DNA from: Geminicoccaceae bacterium
GTDB lineage: Bacteria; Pseudomonadota; Alphaproteobacteria; Geminicoccales; Geminicoccaceae
Assembly: GCA_020638495.1 (NCBI GenBank)
Contig: JACKIN010000006.1
Span: 62,001 to 126,000, forward strand
Length of the DNA: 64,000 nucleotides
Direction of reading: 5' to 3'
Within the stretch, counting starts at the first letter, position 1. Every line of letters starts with the position of its first letter. A model generated the notes under the pieces. It made no database searches. It saw nothing but the letters and a program-made list of their open reading frames with translations, and was not told where the DNA came from. Below are positions 1 to 7,166 of the stretch, piece after piece. A program made the position numbers and the translations under genes.

Positions 1-1
1 G

Positions 2-316
2 TCGGGCGGGGGCGGCAGCAAGCCGGTCCGTACCTATCGCTGGGCCGAGAAGGTGCGGGCCGGCATGACGGTCGTCATCGGCCATCATCCGATCAGCGAC
101 CGGGTGGTCCTGGTTCGGGCGAACAAGCTCGGGGGCAAGGTCGTCCATCTCGACTGCGGTGCCGGAAAGGGGCGGGGTCTCGGGGTGTTGCGGCTGGCCA
201 GCGACGGCCGGATCGAGAATGCGTCGCGGATCGCCTACGCCGGCCACGGGCCAGAGCTCGAGCCGGCGCCACTCGTGATGATCGAGGAACTTGATGGAAA
301 GGAAGAAATAGGCTAA
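2..316 (+). CDS. Metallophosphatase, C-terminal part (gene cut by the window start)
   Basis: Reading frame open from base 2 to the TAA at 314-316; the gene begins outside the window. The visible part has GHHPISD followed by HLDCGAGKGRGLGVLRL. This matches the C-terminal end of calcineurin-like metallophosphatases, where a GH motif supplies a metal-binding histidine and a later D-x-G-A/C segment precedes the last beta strands. Substrate (phosphoprotein, dinucleoside tetraphosphate or other) cannot be told from this fragment. The frame runs to 36 bases before the next gene, on the same strand. Confidence 0.6.
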   Translation, partial: SGGGGSKPVRTYRWAEKVRAGMTVVIGHHPISDRVVLVRANKLGGKVVHLDCGAGKGRGLGVLRLASDGRIENASRIAYAGHGPELEPAPLVMIEELDGKEEIG

Positions 317-320
317 TAAT
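291..320 (+). promoter_or_regulatory. Possible sigma-70-type promoter for the binding protein/kinase pair
   Basis: TTGATG (291-296) and AATAAT (315-320) are 18 bases apart, in an AT-rich patch that stands out from the GC-rich surroundings. It lies over the last codons of the phosphatase gene and 31 bases before the GTG of the next gene. Seen by eye only; the role is inferred. Confidence 0.35.
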
Positions 321-351
321 CCTAAATCATCGACTGGCCAGCGGGTCCATC

Positions 352-1356
352 GTGCGTATCGCCCTCCTTTTGCTTGCTCTTCCCCTGGCTCTGTCGCTCG
401 TCGCCCTGGCCCAGCAACCCATCCCCTCGACGCGTCGTGTCGTGCTGGTCGACAGTCTTCCGGCAATCATTGCCGAGCGCGTCGTCCCGGCGCTCGAAGC
501 CGAGCTGACCAGCCTGCTCGCCCAAGAAGGCCAAAGAGTGCTGTTGTCGACGCTGCGGGGGTCGCTCGGCCTCGAGCTGGCGTCGCAGCAGCTCGCATCG
601 TCCGACCTCGTCATCAGCCTCGGGCGTGTCGCTGCCGGCAGCGCCGCCCGGGCGCTGGCAGGGACGGCAACGCCACATCTCTTCGCGTTCGTGCCGCCGA
701 GCACGGCGGCCCGGCTGGTCTCGAGCGATGGCAGCCCGGCTCGCGCCCGAGCCACGGGGATCGCCGGGCGGCTGTCGCGCGCCGTGGCGCTTGCCATGCT
801 GCGCCAGCTCCTTGCCGGCCGGGAGGGCGTGCCCCAGCGTGTCGGTGTCGTTCACCTCGCCGAGCTGCACGCCACGGACGATGCAGCGCGGCTGCTGGCG
901 CGCGCCGATGCCTCGCTGGAGCTGGTGCCGATCCGCGTGGCGCTGCCGCCCGACGCCACGACCGCCGCGATCGTCGAGGCGGTGCGCGAGGCGATCGCCG
1001 ACGCATCGGAGGGCCGGGGGTTCGCCGGCTTCTGGCTGACGATCGAGCCGCCGGTCGACGTGCCGGCGCTGGTTCGCGCCATCAATGCCGGAACCGAAGG
1101 GCAGGTGCTCTACGCAGCGGGCCTGGAGGCGGTGGCGGCGGGTGCCCTGATGTCGCTCGTGCCGGAGCCGGAGAGCATGGCCCGCGACGTGGCAGCCATG
1201 GCCAAGCGCCTGCTCGACGGCCGGGAGCCGGGCGAGCTGCCGGTCCAGGCGCCGAGCCAGGTCGATATCGCGCTCAACCTCAAGACTGCCGACCTGCTCG
1301 GCATCGTGCCGTCGCCCGAGCTTCTCGAGCTCACGCGCGGTCGGCTTTATCGGTGA
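352..1356 (+). CDS. ABC-type periplasmic substrate-binding protein (ABC_sub_bind family), probable sensor partner
   Basis: 334 residues starting at GTG. Residues 1-20 form a clear Sec signal peptide (LLLLALPLALSLVALA, cleavage before QQ), so the product is periplasmic. The rest fits the PF04392-type substrate-binding fold: an early VVLVDSLP strand, LVISLGRVAAGSAARAL, and a C-terminal NLKTADLLGI.P segment typical of that family. No permease or ATPase gene lies nearby. A histidine kinase starts 4 bases after the stop, so the two are almost certainly co-translated. My inference is that it binds a ligand for the kinase rather than feeding a transporter. The ligand is unknown. Confidence 0.7.
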   Translation: MRIALLLLALPLALSLVALAQQPIPSTRRVVLVDSLPAIIAERVVPALEAELTSLLAQEGQRVLLSTLRGSLGLELASQQLASSDLVISLGRVAAGSAARALAGTATPHLFAFVPPSTAARLVSSDGSPARARATGIAGRLSRAVALAMLRQLLAGREGVPQRVGVVHLAELHATDDAARLLARADASLELVPIRVALPPDATTAAIVEAVREAIADASEGRGFAGFWLTIEPPVDVPALVRAINAGTEGQVLYAAGLEAVAAGALMSLVPEPESMARDVAAMAKRLLDGREPGELPVQAPSQVDIALNLKTADLLGIVPSPELLELTRGRLYR

Positions 1357-1360
1357 GATC

Positions 1361-2821
1361 ATGCGCCTGCGAACCAAGCTTCTCGTCGTCATGCTGCCGG
1401 TCGTGCTCGCCGGCTTGACCCTGCAATGGCTGGTCAGCAGCTATGAGCAGGGTCGGCAATGGGCCGGCCAGCACGAAGAGCTCCTGACGCATCTGCTCGA
1501 CAATGCGGCGCTCAGGATCGTGCAGGACCGCCACCGGGTGCTCGAGACCTATGCCCTGGAGAACGTGCCCGCCTATCGGGAGCGCTACGAGACGGCGGCG
1601 CTGGCCGAGCTGGCGGAGCTGGCCAGTCGGTCGGGGACGGAGCTCTTCGTGCTGGATGGCCAGGGCGATGTCCTGCTGCCGGCCGGGCTCGTGCTCGACG
1701 AGGCGAGCCCGCTGCCCGAATCGTCCGCCGCGGCCTTCGTGCAGGCGATTGGCGGAACCTCCTATCTCCTCGCTGCACGCCACTTCGAGCCCTGGGACTG
1801 GACGCTCGTGGGTGGCTATCCAGCCGATGCCCGGAACCTCGCCATCCGCCGGGTCAACCTGGCGGTGACATCGACCCTGCTGCTCACCGGGTTCCTGATG
1901 ACGGTCTCGCTCTTCGTCGGGCTGGATCGACTGGTCGTGCGGCCGATCCGTCTGCTGGAGGAGAACGCCCGGGCGCTGGCGCGGCGCCGCCGGCCGCTCG
2001 ACCTGCAGCTCGCCGGCAAGGACGAGCTCAGCGAGCTCGCCGCCGAGATGGAGGCCATGGCGACCGCGATCGCGACGCACACCGCCGAGCTGGAGCGCTC
2101 GAACGCCGAGCTCGATCATTTCGCGGCGGCGGTCAGCCACGATCTCCGGGCACCGCTGCGGGCGATCGTCAACATCGCCGGCTGGCTCGAGGCCGATGCC
2201 GGCCCCCTGCCGCAGGCGGCCCTGGATCACCTCGACCGGCTGCGGGATTCGGCCGGCCGCATGGATGCGATGCTGCTGGATCTCCTGCGTTATGCCCGGG
2301 CCAGCCAGGTCGCCGGCAAGGCCGATCAGTGCGCGGTGCGCGAGCTGATCGAGGCGCAGCTGGCGCTCCTCGCACCCGCCAAGCCCGTGACGCTCGAGAT
2401 CGACGCGCCGGTCGCCACGCTGATCACGCCCGAAGCACCCTTGGCGCTGGTCGTGCGCAACCTCATGGACAATGCCATCAAGCACCACGACCGTGGTGCC
2501 GTGCAGCTGAAGGTCGACGTCTGCCGGGGCGACCGCCGCGCCATCTTTCGCGTCACCGACGATGGCCCGGGCATTTCCCCGGCCGAGCACGATCGCATCT
2601 TCGACATCTTCCGGATTCGCGATGGCCAAAGCAGCGGCGGCAGCGGCATCGGCCTGGCGCTGGTGCGCCGGATCGTCCAGCGCCTCGGCGGCACGATGCG
2701 CGTCGAGAGCGACGGCACGACCCGCGGCACGACCGTCGTCTTCGACTGGCCGCTCGACTGCACACTCCTGACCAACGCGCCTGCCGCCAACCCCGCCCCG
2801 AGGCTGGCCGCGGTCGCCTGA
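1361..2821 (+). CDS. Membrane sensor histidine kinase
   Basis: 486 residues. TM1 is about residues 7-25 and TM2 about 168-190, bracketing a periplasmic region of roughly 140 residues. A HAMP-like linker (190-245) leads to the HisKA helix with SHDLRAPLRAI, phospho-acceptor His260. The ATPase domain shows an N-box (LMDNAIKHHD), G1 (DDGPGISPAEHD), F-box (IFDIF) and G2 (GSGIGLALVRRI). The ELERSNAELDHFA lead-in is like phytochrome-type kinases. No response regulator is adjacent, so the partner is unknown. Tight coupling to the preceding periplasmic binding protein suggests that protein is its input. Confidence 0.88.
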   Translation: MRLRTKLLVVMLPVVLAGLTLQWLVSSYEQGRQWAGQHEELLTHLLDNAALRIVQDRHRVLETYALENVPAYRERYETAALAELAELASRSGTELFVLDGQGDVLLPAGLVLDEASPLPESSAAAFVQAIGGTSYLLAARHFEPWDWTLVGGYPADARNLAIRRVNLAVTSTLLLTGFLMTVSLFVGLDRLVVRPIRLLEENARALARRRRPLDLQLAGKDELSELAAEMEAMATAIATHTAELERSNAELDHFAAAVSHDLRAPLRAIVNIAGWLEADAGPLPQAALDHLDRLRDSAGRMDAMLLDLLRYARASQVAGKADQCAVRELIEAQLALLAPAKPVTLEIDAPVATLITPEAPLALVVRNLMDNAIKHHDRGAVQLKVDVCRGDRRAIFRVTDDGPGISPAEHDRIFDIFRIRDGQSSGGSGIGLALVRRIVQRLGGTMRVESDGTTRGTTVVFDWPLDCTLLTNAPAANPAPRLAAVA

Positions 2822-2863
2822 CGGCGCTAAGAGACCCGCTGTCGCGCAGTGATCGGGAGCTCC

Positions 2864-4024
2864 ATGGGCGCCATTCGCAAAGAGATCGAGGACCTCGAGC
2901 TATCCGGCATCAGCAAGGTGGCGCTGGGTGCCCTGGGCGATCCGGAGGTGATCCCGCTCTGGTTCGGCGAGAGCGACATCGTCACGCCGGCCTTCATTCG
3001 CGACGCGGCGAAGGCAGCGCTCGATTCCGGCCAGACGTTCTACTCCTACTCGCGCGGCACGCCGGCGCTGCGTGCCGGGCTCAAGACCTATCTCGACCGG
3101 CTCTATGGCATCGACCTGCACCCCGACCGGATCACGGTCGCGGGCTCGACCATGCTTTCGGTGGTCGTCGCCGCGGAATGCCTGCTCGACCGGGACGACG
3201 AGATCGTCCTGCTCGGCCCCTACTGGCCGAACATCCGCGTTGCGGCGCGGCTGATGGGGGCGCGGTCGGTCGATGTCCGGCTCAGGGCCGGGGAGCGGCG
3301 CTGGGAGCTCGACCTGGGCGAGGTGGCGCGGGCGATCACGCCTCGAACGAAGGCGGTCTATGTCAACACGCCGTCGAACCCCACCGGCTGGATCATGTCC
3401 GCCGAGGAAGGCAGCGCCCTGCTCGACCTCTGCCGCCACAACGGCCTCGGGCTGATCGCCGACGAGGTCTACCATCGCAATGTCTTTCACGGCCGCGATC
3501 CGGCCCCCTCCTTCCTCGAGCTCGCCGGGCCCGAGGAGCCGGTCTTCGTGCTCAACGGCTTCTCCAAGGCCTGGGCGATGACCGGCTGGCGGCTCGGCTG
3601 GATGGTGGCACCCCAGCACCTGGTCGAGCCCATGGCGGTGCTGGCCGAATGCAACAACACAGGCGCCACGGTCTTCGCCCAGGCAGGCGGCCTCGCGGCG
3701 CTGGAGCAGGGCGAGGAATTCGTCCGCTCGTTCGTCGCACGGACGAGGATCAATCGCGACCTGGTGATGGAGCTGATCGGCAGCCACCCGAAGGTGACGC
3801 TGCCCGAGCCGGAAGGTGCCTTCTATGCCTTTCCGCGGATCGAGGGGCTGACCGACAGCCTCGCCTTCGCGCGCGAGGTGCTGCAGCGCTGCAAGGTCGG
3901 GATCGCCGCCGGCTACACCTTCGGCGCCGGCAACGAGGGTCATGTGCGGCTCTGCTTCGCGATTCGGACGGAGCGGCTAAGGCTCGCGCTCGAGCGCCTG
4001 CGGGGGCTCCTCGACGAGCTCTGA
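2864..4024 (+). CDS. PLP-dependent class I/II aminotransferase
   Basis: 386 residues from ATG 2864, which has GGGAG just upstream; a GTG at 2849 in the same frame is a weaker start. The fold-type I aminotransferase pattern is clear: YSYSRGTPALR near the N-terminus, NTPSNPTGW, the IADEVYH aspartate region, and NGFSKAWAMTGWRLGW with the PLP lysine at about residue 235. The C-terminal R of the HVRLCFAI segment is the expected carboxylate-binding arginine. It probably acts on an aromatic or branched amino acid; the exact substrate is not readable. Its TGA (4022-4024) sits directly against the left end of the insertion sequence and is intact. Confidence 0.85.
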   Translation: MGAIRKEIEDLELSGISKVALGALGDPEVIPLWFGESDIVTPAFIRDAAKAALDSGQTFYSYSRGTPALRAGLKTYLDRLYGIDLHPDRITVAGSTMLSVVVAAECLLDRDDEIVLLGPYWPNIRVAARLMGARSVDVRLRAGERRWELDLGEVARAITPRTKAVYVNTPSNPTGWIMSAEEGSALLDLCRHNGLGLIADEVYHRNVFHGRDPAPSFLELAGPEEPVFVLNGFSKAWAMTGWRLGWMVAPQHLVEPMAVLAECNNTGATVFAQAGGLAALEQGEEFVRSFVARTRINRDLVMELIGSHPKVTLPEPEGAFYAFPRIEGLTDSLAFAREVLQRCKVGIAAGYTFGAGNEGHVRLCFAIRTERLRLALERLRGLLDEL

Positions 4025-4025
4025 G

Positions 4026-4043
4026 AGAGCGTGTGAAGGAATG
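4026..4043 (+). repeat. IS left terminal inverted repeat
   Basis: AGAGCGTGTGAAGGAATG begins two bases after the aminotransferase stop codon and pairs with 5519-5536 with two mismatches. About 110 bases of non-coding IS DNA separate it from the transposase stop. Confidence 0.8.
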
Positions 4044-4153
4044 CAGGGCCATGCTGTATTTCGGCTTGGACTTGGCGCCTGGCCGCGATTTTGGTGCGCC
4101 AGCGGGAGAGGGCTGGAGGCGGTGGGAGGTTGAGGGCCGCGGCGGCCCGCTGT

Positions 4154-5470
4154 TCAGGCGATGAGCTCGCCGGGCTGGAGCAGCCGCAGGGCGATGCGCA
4201 GGTTGTGGGCGAGCGCCTGCCACAGGGCGACGGCGCGCACCTTTTTCAGCCCCCGCACCAGGAATTGCCGCAGGCCACGATTGCGGACCTGGGCGTTGAC
4301 GCATTCGATGGTGGCGGCTCGGTCCCTGTAGATCGCCTTGGCGGCCTCGCCCTCCATCCGTTGGCGCCACGCCAGGACGGCATCGGTATCCCCCTTCATC
4401 CGGTCGGTCGGGGCGCGCGCCGTGTCGCGCGGGGTCATCGGCGGGGCGTAGAGGGTCACACCCCGGCCGTCCAGCCGGTCGATGGCCGCCAGGTTGACGA
4501 AGCCGCCATCGGCCAGCATCTCGCGCGGCAGCTTGCCGAAGCGCTCGGCGATCTGGTCGGCCATCGGCTCCAGGTGGGGCTGGTCGCCGCCGCTGTTGGT
4601 CACCGCCACGCCGACGATCAGGCGATGCTCGGTCTCGGCGGCGAGCTGGACGTTGAAGGCGGGCCGAAAGCCGCCGTCGGCCATCTTCATCACCCGTGCC
4701 TCCGGATCGGTGGTCGAGACCCGCGCCTTGTCCTTCTTTGTCGCCGGGCGCCTGGCCTCGACGGCCGGCAGCTCGGCCAGCGCCGCCGCCACCCGCTCCT
4801 CGCGCTCGCGCACCGCCCGTTCCTGCGCCGCCCGCCGGCGGCCCGACGCCGCCGCCGGGTCGGCCGCCAGCTCGGCCTTCAGCGCCCGCACCCGCTCCGC
4901 CGCCTGCCGACGGCAGTTCTCCAAGCTCTCCCGCCGCCGGAACGAAGCCGCTCCCGCCGAGGCCCGCACCTTCATCCCGTCCTGGGCCAGCCGATCCAGT
5001 CGCACCAGCCCCTTGTGCAGCAGCACCGCCACGCTGGCCGTCAGCGTCTTGTCGAGCCAGGCCGCATGAGCCGTGCGGAAGTCGCTCAGGGATTTGTGGT
5101 TGGTCGACACCCCGCCGCACAGCCAGCGATAGGCGACGTGGCTGCCGCACAACTCGGCCAGCCGCCGGGCGCTGCCCACCCCGTCGATGGTCGCGAACAG
5201 CCACAGCGCCACCAAAATGCGCGGATCGGCCGGCGGATGCCCCACATGGCCTGCCACCGCCTTGATCCCCGCCAGCAGATCCGAGATGTCCAGACCCTCG
5301 ACGAACCGCCACACCAGCCGCGCCGGATGACCCGCCGAAAGCAAATCATCCAGACTGCACACCCGAAGCTCGACCTGTGACCGCTCCGCTTTCCTCAACC
5401 GGGGCGCACCGACAGGCACCTTCCCCGGCGCCGCCGCCGCCGGCAGATCATCGAAAAGACCCTCCTCCAT
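4154..5470 (-). CDS. IS1182-family transposase (DDE)
   Basis: 438 residues, ATG at 5470, 49 bases inside the right terminal repeat. The N-terminal half has the DUF772-like block (HPPADPRILVALWLFATI, VSTNHKSLSDFR) found in IS1182/IS5-type transposases. Candidate catalytic acidic residues lie in LAQDGMKVRASAG, in MLADGGFVN, and in the IECVNAQVRNRGL segment before RGLKKVRAVALW. A basic, alanine-rich region of about 70 residues separates the first and second motifs. No frameshift or internal stop is seen. Confidence 0.88.
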   Translation of the reverse strand: MEEGLFDDLPAAAAPGKVPVGAPRLRKAERSQVELRVCSLDDLLSAGHPARLVWRFVEGLDISDLLAGIKAVAGHVGHPPADPRILVALWLFATIDGVGSARRLAELCGSHVAYRWLCGGVSTNHKSLSDFRTAHAAWLDKTLTASVAVLLHKGLVRLDRLAQDGMKVRASAGAASFRRRESLENCRRQAAERVRALKAELAADPAAASGRRRAAQERAVREREERVAAALAELPAVEARRPATKKDKARVSTTDPEARVMKMADGGFRPAFNVQLAAETEHRLIVGVAVTNSGGDQPHLEPMADQIAERFGKLPREMLADGGFVNLAAIDRLDGRGVTLYAPPMTPRDTARAPTDRMKGDTDAVLAWRQRMEGEAAKAIYRDRAATIECVNAQVRNRGLRQFLVRGLKKVRAVALWQALAHNLRIALRLLQPGELIA

Positions 5471-5499
5471 ACCCCCCCTCTCAGATCGCTGCGGCTATT

Positions 5500-6150
5500 C
5501 TATCGAAAAGGCGCAGGACATTCATTCACAGGCTCTGAGAGCTGCCCCGCCTCGGCCAGGTCCTCGGGCCGGTTGATGTTGAAGAAGGGATCGAAGGGCA
5601 CGGCCGAAAAGCCCGCCGTGGCGACGCGGTAGCGGGCGGCGAAGCGGTCGACCTTGCGCTCGCCTTCCTCGGTCAGCGCCTCGGCCAGGGCATCGTGCAA
5701 CGCCACGCGCCAGAGGCCGAAGACCGGGTGGACCCGGTCGGCCGAGCGGGCGAAGGCGATGTCGGCGCCCGCTTCCCGGGCCGCGGCGCGCAGTCGGGCG
5801 ACGACATCGAGGGGAAAGAAGGGCGTGTCGGTCGCCGCCGTGACGAGCCAGTCGCAGGGCTCGTCGAGCTGGCGCACGAAGGCCATGCCGGTGAGCACGC
5901 CGGCGAGCGGGCCGGCGAAGCCCGGCACGACATCGGCGAGCACCGGCAGGCCGTAATCGGCGAAGCGGGCCGGATCGCCATTCGCGTTGAGCACGAGGCC
6001 GCCCACCTGGGGCGTCAGCCGCTCGATGGCACGGGCGAGCAGGGTGCGGCCGGCGAACGCGAGCAGGCACTTGTCGCCGCCGCCCATGCGCCGGGCCTGG
6101 CCGCCGGCGAGCAGGAGGCCGAAGACGGGCTCAGGCGGCATCGACGGCAT
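5500..6150 (-). CDS. mobA: Molybdenum cofactor guanylyltransferase MobA, C-terminus altered by IS
   Basis: 216 residues from ATG 6150; 6156 and 6141 are other ATGs in the same cluster, but GAAGAG lies 6 bases before 6150. MobA joins GMP from GTP to molybdopterin to make the bis-MGD cofactor of enzymes such as formate dehydrogenase. LLLAGGQARRMGGGDK is the nucleotide-binding loop, and VTAATDTPFFP and FFNINRPEDL are family motifs. The start overlaps the end of fdhD, implying translational coupling. The last 13 residues (from Ser in QLSEPVNECP onward) are read from the inserted IS end, so the native C-terminus has been replaced. The changed part lies after the conserved NINRPEDL motif, so activity may survive. 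Confidence 0.85.
   Translation of the reverse strand: MPSMPPEPVFGLLLAGGQARRMGGGDKCLLAFAGRTLLARAIERLTPQVGGLVLNANGDPARFADYGLPVLADVVPGFAGPLAGVLTGMAFVRQLDEPCDWLVTAATDTPFFPLDVVARLRAAAREAGADIAFARSADRVHPVFGLWRVALHDALAEALTEEGERKVDRFAARYRVATAGFSAVPFDPFFNINRPEDLAEAGQLSEPVNECPAPFR
5519..5536 (-). repeat. IS right terminal inverted repeat
   Basis: The complement of this stretch reads AGAGCCTGTGAATGAATG and matches the left end at 16 of 18 bases. The mobA reading frame runs through it, so it codes for residues of the present MobA C-terminus. Confidence 0.8.
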
Positions 6151-7045
6151 CCGCATCTCTTCGGCTGCCCTTGCGGGCGCTGCGCCCCTCTTCCTCGCCG
6201 ACGGCCGAAAGATCGGCATCGAAGACGATCCGTCCGGTGCCGGCGAGCGCCAGAAAGCGCCGGCCGCGCGCCCGGCCGATGAGCGTGAGGCCCGCCTGCT
6301 GGGCCAGCTCGACCCCCCAGGCGGTGAAGCCGGAGCGGGAGACGAGGATCGGAATGCCCATCTGCACCGTCTTGATGACCATCTCCGAGGTCAGGCGGCC
6401 GGTGGTGTAGAAGATCTTGTCGGCGGCGGCGAGGCCGTGGCGGAACATGTAGCCGGCGATCTTGTCGACCGCGTTGTGGCGGCCGACATCCTCCATGTAG
6501 AGCAGCACGTCCGGGCCCTCGCAGAGGGCGCAGCCGTGGATGGCGCCGGCCTCGAGATAGAGCGAGGGGCAGGTGTTGATGGCCTTGGTGAGCGCGTAGA
6601 GCCAGCTCGTCCGGAGCACCGCGTCCGGCGGCAGGCGCACGTCCTCGAACTTCTCCATGAGATCACCGAAGACGGTGCCCTGCGCGCAGCCGGAGGTGCG
6701 CATCTTCTTCTTCAGCTTCTCCTCGTAGTCGGTGGCGCGCTCGGTGCGGACGACGACGGTCTCGAGGTCCTCGTCATAGTCGATGCCGGTGATCCGGTCG
6801 TCCGGCCGCAGCATGTTCTGGTTGAGGAGGTAGCCGACCGCCAGATAGTCGGGATGGTCGCCGATCGTCATCATCGTGACGATCTCCTGACCATTGAGGA
6901 AGAGGGTGAGGGGCCGCTCGTGGATCACCCGGGTCTCGACTGTTCGGCCCTCGTGGTCGAGGCCGCTGACCGCACGGGTCAGGCGGGGGTCGGCGGGATC
7001 GGGCAGGACGAGGCTGCGCCGGAGGCCCGTCGTGTCGGTCGCCAT
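6131..7045 (-). CDS. fdhD: Formate dehydrogenase accessory sulfurtransferase FdhD
   Basis: 304 residues from ATG 7045 (GAGGAG about 10 bases upstream); longer upstream starts would run into the divergent PBP gene. FdhD passes sulfur from IscS to the Mo-bisMGD cofactor of formate dehydrogenase. RPLTLFLNGQEIVTMM is the usual N-terminal motif and YMEDVGRHNAVDKIAGY the C-terminal signature. The usual paired-cysteine site is represented by SGCAQG (Cys120 only), while a CxxC (Cys172-Cys175, GCALCEG) sits just before EDVGRH. The stop overlaps mobA, forming a cofactor-maturation pair. No formate dehydrogenase structural gene is in the window. Confidence 0.9.
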   Translation of the reverse strand: MATDTTGLRRSLVLPDPADPRLTRAVSGLDHEGRTVETRVIHERPLTLFLNGQEIVTMMTIGDHPDYLAVGYLLNQNMLRPDDRITGIDYDEDLETVVVRTERATDYEEKLKKKMRTSGCAQGTVFGDLMEKFEDVRLPPDAVLRTSWLYALTKAINTCPSLYLEAGAIHGCALCEGPDVLLYMEDVGRHNAVDKIAGYMFRHGLAAADKIFYTTGRLTSEMVIKTVQMGIPILVSRSGFTAWGVELAQQAGLTLIGRARGRRFLALAGTGRIVFDADLSAVGEEEGRSARKGSRRDADAVDAA

Positions 7046-7166
7046 GCAGGCCGCCTCCTCGTGCAACAGTGATGCCTTTCCGCAACCTAGGTGATCGCAG
7101 GCCGCTTGCAATGCGCCGGTGCTGCTGCGATCAAGCCACGCTCGGCAGGATCGCGATGCGGGAGCG

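Larger units (their letters stand above)
4026..5536. mobile_element. IS1182-family-like insertion sequence
   Basis: A 1,511-bp element with one transposase gene on the minus strand. The ends are 18-nt inverted repeats: AGAGCGTGTGAAGGAATG (4026-4043) and, read inward from the right, AGAGCCTGTGAATGAATG (5536-5519), with 16 of 18 positions identical. GAG flanks both sides (4023-4025 and 5537-5539), which could be a 3-bp target duplication but may be chance. The element sits between the convergent ends of the aminotransferase and mobA genes. The transposase is full length, so the copy may be active. Confidence 0.85.

Noticed and set aside
1459..4164. 901-codon plus-strand ORF across the kinase and aminotransferase
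   Set aside because: It overlaps two well supported genes in another frame and has Arg/Gly/Ala-rich, non-conserved sequence.
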